From contig JAITHF010000161.1 of assembly GCA_031280115.1 (NCBI GenBank), positions 1 through 9,468 on the forward strand: DNA of 9,468 nucleotides, in the 5' to 3' direction. Each line of letters starts with the position of its first letter. Position 1 is the stretch's first letter. Below, one piece after another: positions 5,835 through 9,468 of the stretch. The notes below the pieces were generated by a model, which saw only the letters and a list, made by a program, of their open reading frames with translations, was not told the DNA's origin and made no database searches. The DNA is from Spirochaetaceae bacterium (GTDB lineage Bacteria > Spirochaetota > Spirochaetia > Treponematales > Breznakiellaceae). Made by a program: the position numbers and the translations under genes.

Positions 5835-5854
5835 GGGTTTACTGTTTGGAGAAA

Positions 5855-7303
5855 ATGTGCCATGATAAATATATGGCTTTATTCAATAATCTCTTTCATA
5901 AAGATACTTCCCAAGGCGTTATTGCGCCGGAAAAAAAAATGTCTGCCGGAGTGGAACTGTCTTACGACGCTTTGAGTACGGCGCTCAAAACATCCGAATC
6001 CCTTGCACTCTCGGTTCTGAGCGGCGTCAAAACCCTGTCAGAGGTCATAAGCAGCGCGAACCTCCAAAAAGAAGAGCTTGACCGCTTCGATTCTCTTTCC
6101 CAAGAAGCGGAAAAATTCCTTTCGGAAATCCAAAGCATAACCGAACAAATGCAGAAATTCGTGGAGACCCAGGCCGGCGCCATGAACCAGTCTGTTACCT
6201 CTATTGAACAGCTTTCCTCCTCTATAACCTCCGTGTCAGGGGACATCGGCAAACGCCTTGCCATTACCAAAGGACTCTCCGAAGCGGCTATCGACGGCAA
6301 CGATAAGGTTAAAAACGTCCTTGACGTGGTGAAAGAACTGAGCGAAAACATGGAGTCCATCAAAACCGTCATAAGCTCAATTAACGCCATAAGCGCCCAG
6401 ACAAATATGCTCGCCATGAACGCCGCCATCGAAGCGGCCCACGCCGGGCAAGCAGGGCGGGGCTTTTCGGTGGTTGCCGACGAAATACGCAACCTTTCGG
6501 AAGTTACCCGCAAAAACGCCGTGAATATCACCGAAACCGTCAAAAACACCATGACCGCCCTTAATGACGTACGCAGCACCGTGAGCAAAGCAAGCGCCGC
6601 AATGCTCTGGATCGAAGAGGAGGTTACGAAAGCATCCTCCTCGTTTGAGGCCATCATCCAAAATATGCGGAAACTTGAGGGCGACGGCGCGGGCATGGCC
6701 AAAATCGCCCAGGGTATCGGCGCCTCCTCCCAAGACCTGCGGACCCATTCGGGCGAAATCATCACGGGCCTTACTAATATCTCCAACGCTATCCACCAGC
6801 TTACCGCCCTGGAACACCACGTCCGCCAAAGCGCCTCCACCATCGGCGGGTCAGCGATACATATTACCGGCTTTGTACAGGATACTATCACCCACAATAC
6901 CCAGATGCAGGGCGTGCTTGACCAGGCGGCGGATACTGCGGAAAATTTTACCCGTAAAGACCCGTTTCCCTATACCGCTCTGGTGCTTAAACACCTTTTG
7001 CTCGTAACCCGCATACGGGGGCTTATTGACGGCGCCTCAAAGGGGGGCGATATTGAAACCAACCCCCGTAACTGCGACCTGGGGAAATGGCTGGACTCCC
7101 AGAAAGGCAAGCAGTACGGGTCCCTTCCGGGGTTCGAGAACCTTAATTCCCTCCATGAAGAGATGCACAGCCTTATGAAAGACATCGTAAACCAGCACGC
7201 CCGCCTTTCAAGCGCGGAAAAAGAAAGCAAGTACGCGAAACTTCTTGATACCTCCGAGCGCCTTATCATGTCCCTGACAAAACTCCGCGCCAGCATCCAT
7301 TAA
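5855..7303 (+). CDS. Soluble methyl-accepting chemotaxis protein with C-terminal CZB domain
   Basis: Chemoreceptor expected to signal to CheA/CheW from the cytoplasm: no hydrophobic membrane segment or signal peptide is visible. From ATG 5855 it has 482 residues. The N-terminal part is coiled-coil-like helix. The signalling hairpin tip is about 175-210, 'INAISAQTNMLAMNAAIEAAHAGQAGRGFSVVADEIRNLSE'-type, the invariant MCP core. The C-terminal CZB domain (about 370-450) has the expected three His and one Cys: H380, C407 in 'CDLGKW', H434 and H438 in 'HEEMH'. CZB domains bind zinc; in receptors such as TlpD and in diguanylate cyclases they sense zinc or oxidants such as HOCl. The frame stays open upstream to 5780, but that part is repeat DNA. 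ATG 5855 follows GGAG (5848-5851) with only 3 nt between; ATG 5873 ('MALFNNLF') is an alternative start. The 3' end converges on the PASTA gene. Confidence 0.9.
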   Translation: MCHDKYMALFNNLFHKDTSQGVIAPEKKMSAGVELSYDALSTALKTSESLALSVLSGVKTLSEVISSANLQKEELDRFDSLSQEAEKFLSEIQSITEQMQKFVETQAGAMNQSVTSIEQLSSSITSVSGDIGKRLAITKGLSEAAIDGNDKVKNVLDVVKELSENMESIKTVISSINAISAQTNMLAMNAAIEAAHAGQAGRGFSVVADEIRNLSEVTRKNAVNITETVKNTMTALNDVRSTVSKASAAMLWIEEEVTKASSSFEAIIQNMRKLEGDGAGMAKIAQGIGASSQDLRTHSGEIITGLTNISNAIHQLTALEHHVRQSASTIGGSAIHITGFVQDTITHNTQMQGVLDQAADTAENFTRKDPFPYTALVLKHLLLVTRIRGLIDGASKGGDIETNPRNCDLGKWLDSQKGKQYGSLPGFENLNSLHEEMHSLMKDIVNQHARLSSAEKESKYAKLLDTSERLIMSLTKLRASIH

Positions 7304-7327
7304 AAACAGCGCCGCAGCAGGAGGGGT

Positions 7328-8365
7328 TTAGTAAAACACGTCCCCCGGCCCTGCCGCCACTTCCCGGTGTATCTCGCGGTTAAGTATAGAAAGGATAAGA
7401 AGCGAGCCTGCCGGCAGGTAATAGGGGACGGTAAACTCGCCGCCCCGGAAGGGAACGGCCATAAGTTCCTGCCGCTCGCCGGAGGGGAGGAGCGCCTCAA
7501 GGCGCACCGGCAGGGGGTAGGGGTTTTTAGGCAGGGCGTAGGCGAACAGGGAAAAGACCTGCCCCCCGTCAGCGCCGCCCTCTGCCGGCGGGGACGCTAC
7601 AGTAAGATAGACCCGCGCCTCTGGTTCAAGGGCGATCCCTGGCTCCGGGTCCTGAAACACCACGGTTCCGGCCCGCTCCCCTATCTGGGCGGAGCGCAGG
7701 GCAAAGGCGAAATCAACCTCCAGCCGGCGTATCTCCGCCAGGGCAGCGTCCATAGGCATCCCCACAAACGAGGGCGCCGGGGCTGCCGCATTTTCAGGCC
7801 CCCGGCTTACCACGAATTCCAGCGCGGCCCGTCCGGTAACGCTGGTTCCCGGTGCGGGCTTCTGCTGGAGGATGGTCCCCGCCGGCTCCGGCGCGTGCTC
7901 GTACATAAACGGCTCTTTCAGGGACAGGAGCGGCTGGGAGGCGGAGGCGAAGAGGGCCTGGACCTCCATTCTCACCTCGTTTATATTGCGGTTAATATAG
8001 TTTTCCACCACATTGACCACCGCCCCCTGGCTTACCACAAGATGTATCCGCCTTCCGGCTTTGACGATAGCCCCCACTGGCGGCTCCTGTTCCAGTATAA
8101 GCCCCTTGTCATGGGGCGACTGGGAATACCGCAGGTAAATCTTTGGGTACAGCTCTTTCTCCTGTAATTCAAGGAGCGCGTCAGTAAGGTCTTTGCCCCG
8201 CACGTCGGGAACCATCGTTTCCTCAGCGCCCCGGACCGCGATAAAAAAGACCGCCGCCGCGATAACCCCCACAAACATAATAAGGCACAGGGCCATAAAC
8301 ATAAAGTATCCCAGGGGGGAGTTTGGTTTCGGCTGCCCCCCGTTGGGAGCGGTTTTGCTGTTCAA
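7328..8365 (-). CDS. Membrane-anchored PASTA-domain protein
   Basis: 345 residues. A short basic/polar N-terminus is followed by one transmembrane helix (about 19-44), so the rest is probably outside the cytoplasmic membrane. Three PASTA repeats follow: about 51-113 ('VPDVRGKDLTDALLEL', 'EQEPPVG' at 92-98, 'VVSQG'), a degenerate one at about 119-188 ('QQKPAPG' at 167-173), and about 196-258 ('FQDPEPG' at 237-243). The C-terminal 80 residues are strand-rich and unassigned. PASTA domains bind muropeptides or mediate protein contacts in cell-wall kinases and PBPs; here there is no kinase or transpeptidase domain. The start is TTG at 8363-8365 with a G-rich ribosome site 7 nt before; no better start precedes the membrane helix. 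It lies 16 nt after fmt, so it is co-transcribed. The exact role is unknown. Confidence 0.85.
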   Translation of the reverse strand: MNSKTAPNGGQPKPNSPLGYFMFMALCLIMFVGVIAAAVFFIAVRGAEETMVPDVRGKDLTDALLELQEKELYPKIYLRYSQSPHDKGLILEQEPPVGAIVKAGRRIHLVVSQGAVVNVVENYINRNINEVRMEVQALFASASQPLLSLKEPFMYEHAPEPAGTILQQKPAPGTSVTGRAALEFVVSRGPENAAAPAPSFVGMPMDAALAEIRRLEVDFAFALRSAQIGERAGTVVFQDPEPGIALEPEARVYLTVASPPAEGGADGGQVFSLFAYALPKNPYPLPVRLEALLPSGERQELMAVPFRGGEFTVPYYLPAGSLLILSILNREIHREVAAGPGDVFY

Positions 8366-8381
8366 GAGCGTACCCCCCGCG

Positions 8382-9353
8382 TCAGCCCAGGGCCGCGCCG
8401 AGTATATCCCTGGCGCCGTTTAAGAACGGACGGAAGTCCAGGGCTTTTTTGGCCTGATACTGGAGGCGGGTAAGGCCCAGCACCCCGCCTCCGGTCTGCA
8501 CCAGGATACCCCTTGCCGCATCAACCCCCAGCACCGCGCCCGGGGCAGCAGCCGCCCCGCCGCCGCCTGCCGGAGACGCCTCAAGCACAAAGAGGCGCCG
8601 GCCTTTGTGGTACGTCCATGAGAGGGGCCACGGGGTAAAGGCGCGGATTTTCGCGTCAATCGCAAGGGCCGGCGATGACCAGTCAACCACCCCGTCTTCT
8701 TTGCGTATACAGGAGCAATAGCTTGCATCCCCGCGCTGGGGGACGCCCCGCAGCAGGCCCGTATCGCGGATATGCAACAGGGTCCGGGACAAGAGGGCGG
8801 CGGCTTTTTCTCCCGCAATACCGCTCAGACTTGCGGCGGTTTCCCGCCTGTTTAGCGGGATTTTCTCCTGCGCCAGTATGTCTCCGGCGTCCAAGCCCGG
8901 CGCCAGGGCCTGTATGGTAACGCCGGTTTCTTTGTCGCCGTGCAGGATGGCCGCAGGAATGGGCGCCGCGCCCCGGTAACGGGGCAGGAGGCTGGGGTGT
9001 ATGTTAATGCCGCCCAAGGGGAAGCGTCCGAGGAACCCGGCGCTGAAGATGCGGCCGTACGCAAACGAGACGAGCAGGTCCGGCGCCGCCTCCGCGACCG
9101 CGGCCTGCGCCGCAGGATCAAGGCGCTCCGGTTTACACTGGGGTATGGGCGGGAGCCCCCGGCGGCGGCGTGTTTCCGAAAGTATTGACGCAGCGGCGCT
9201 TACGGCGCTGGGTTCGGCGTTCCCCCCGCGGCGCCCCGGGCGGTCAGGGCTGGTCAGCACGCAGGCGAGCTCAATGCCCGCATCCTCCAGCGAGGCCGCC
9301 GCCGCCAGGCTGGGGAGCGCTATCTTAGGGTTTCCCGCAAACAGTATCCGCAT
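8382..9353 (-). CDS. fmt: Methionyl-tRNA formyltransferase
   Basis: Transfers a formyl group from 10-formyl-tetrahydrofolate to initiator Met-tRNA in the cytoplasm. 323 residues, close to the usual 310-320. The N-terminal formyltransferase domain starts 'MRILFAGNP' and holds the catalytic triad N117, H119 and D155, within 'INIHPSLLPRYRGAAPI' and 'GLDAGDIL'. The C-terminal OB-type tRNA-binding domain covers about 220-315, with 'IRAFTPWP' and an alanine/glycine-rich insertion around 272-284. I place the start at ATG 9351-9353, where the family's first strand begins. The frame continues upstream to 9455 but there it only shadows def. The ribosome site is weak (AAGG two bases before the ATG) and the start overlaps the def end by 29 nt, which suggests translational coupling. 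Confidence 0.96.
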   Translation of the reverse strand: MRILFAGNPKIALPSLAAAASLEDAGIELACVLTSPDRPGRRGGNAEPSAVSAAASILSETRRRRGLPPIPQCKPERLDPAAQAAVAEAAPDLLVSFAYGRIFSAGFLGRFPLGGINIHPSLLPRYRGAAPIPAAILHGDKETGVTIQALAPGLDAGDILAQEKIPLNRRETAASLSGIAGEKAAALLSRTLLHIRDTGLLRGVPQRGDASYCSCIRKEDGVVDWSSPALAIDAKIRAFTPWPLSWTYHKGRRLFVLEASPAGGGGAAAAPGAVLGVDAARGILVQTGGGVLGLTRLQYQAKKALDFRPFLNGARDILGAALG

Positions 9354-9468
9354 AACCTTGCGCCCTGATTTTTTCAAATTTAGCGATGAGTTTATTCCGT
9401 TTGAGTTCCGGCAGGCGGTCGATGAACATGATGCCTTCAAGGTGGTCGTATTCATGGAGGATGGCCCG
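9325..9468 (-). CDS. def: Peptide deformylase, C-terminal part (cut by window edge)
   Basis: The last 47 codons of a gene entering from the right edge, in a different frame from the fmt extension. It begins 'RAILHEYDHLEGIMFIDRL': the HExDH motif is the third conserved deformylase motif and supplies two metal ligands and the catalytic Glu. A basic tail follows and it ends TAA at 9325-9327. The N-terminal motifs (GxGLAAxQ and EGCLS) lie outside the window. The enzyme removes the N-formyl group from nascent proteins, the counterpart of Fmt, and def-fmt pairing is widespread. It overlaps the fmt start by 29 nt. Confidence 0.93.
   Translation of the reverse strand, partial: RAILHEYDHLEGIMFIDRLPELKRNKLIAKFEKIRAQGYADTVCGKP

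Larger units (their letters stand above)
4710..5840. repeat. Composite palindromic repeat element, 1.1 kb, no credible gene
   Basis: This gene-free interval is built as nested inverted repeats around a minisatellite. The order is: outer CAGCC...GGCTG hairpin, 145-bp arm, a G-rich stretch, GC hairpin plus AT hairpin, dyad-rich spacer, 14 x 21-bp array, AT hairpin plus GC hairpin, G/C-rich stretch, 145-bp arm. The order of modules on the right is the inverse of that on the left. No transposase, integrase or reverse transcriptase is encoded. The boundaries are approximate: the left edge is the nagA stop, and the right edge lies just before the chemoreceptor ribosome site. A non-autonomous transposable element or an expanded dispersed-repeat cluster are both possible. 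I see no convincing target-site duplication. Confidence 0.75.

Noticed and set aside
5780..5854. Upstream extension of the chemoreceptor to an ATG-less start in the repeat arm
   Set aside because: The added 25 residues are translated palindromic repeat and have no ribosome site or family similarity.
7304..7327. Terminator between the convergent chemoreceptor and PASTA genes
   Set aside because: The 24-nt gap has no stem of useful length and no T-run on either strand.
7367..8167. Plus-strand 266-codon open frame
   Set aside because: It is antisense to the PASTA gene, whose membrane helix and repeated EPPVG-type motifs are clear.
9354..9455. N-terminal extension of fmt by 34 codons
   Set aside because: This stretch is the def 3' end read in another frame; Fmt proteins begin at the MRILFAGNP strand.

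Overview
The window carries ordinary bacterial housekeeping genes around one large block of structured repeat DNA. The DNA is GC-rich by eye (not counted). A spirochaete of the Treponema lineage, possibly a gut symbiont, is my best guess. It rests on the general look of the proteins, the def-fmt-PASTA gene order and the repeat style, and it is an inference, not a proven assignment.

Layout. Positions 1-54 are a copy of a small palindromic repeat lying directly after the stop codon of a minus-strand DciA/DUF721 gene (55-510). An AT-rich divergent intergenic region (511-654) follows. Next comes a tight plus-strand operon: gltX (glutamyl-tRNA synthetase, 655-2127), rpoN (sigma-54, GTG start at 2148) and nagA (N-acetylglucosamine-6-phosphate deacetylase, GTG start 3 nt after rpoN). 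From 4710 to about 5840 no gene is convincing. This 1.1-kb stretch is a composite, largely palindromic element. It has 145-bp near-identical inverted arms (4731-4875 and 5690-5834), inner hairpins also shared in inverted order, a spacer packed with short dyads (5028-5178), and a minisatellite of 14 units of 21 bp (5200-5493). A plus-strand gene for a soluble methyl-accepting chemotaxis protein with a C-terminal CZB zinc-binding domain begins just outside the right arm (about 5855-7303). It converges on a minus-strand translation operon: def (3' end only, 9325-9468), fmt (8382-9353) and a membrane-anchored PASTA-domain protein (7328-8365).

How the parts fit. DciA (helicase loading), GluRS, Def and Fmt (charging and initiation/maturation of proteins) are core functions. 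RpoN is a global alternative sigma factor; no activator or clear -24/-12 promoter is visible here. NagA feeds GlcNAc-6-P from chitin or peptidoglycan into central metabolism. The chemoreceptor would act in the cytoplasm through CheA/CheW.

The repeat element is the unusual part. It encodes no recognisable transposase, and its modules sit directly after the stop codons of two unrelated genes (dciA and nagA). This suggests a dispersed, non-autonomous repeat family that settles at gene ends.
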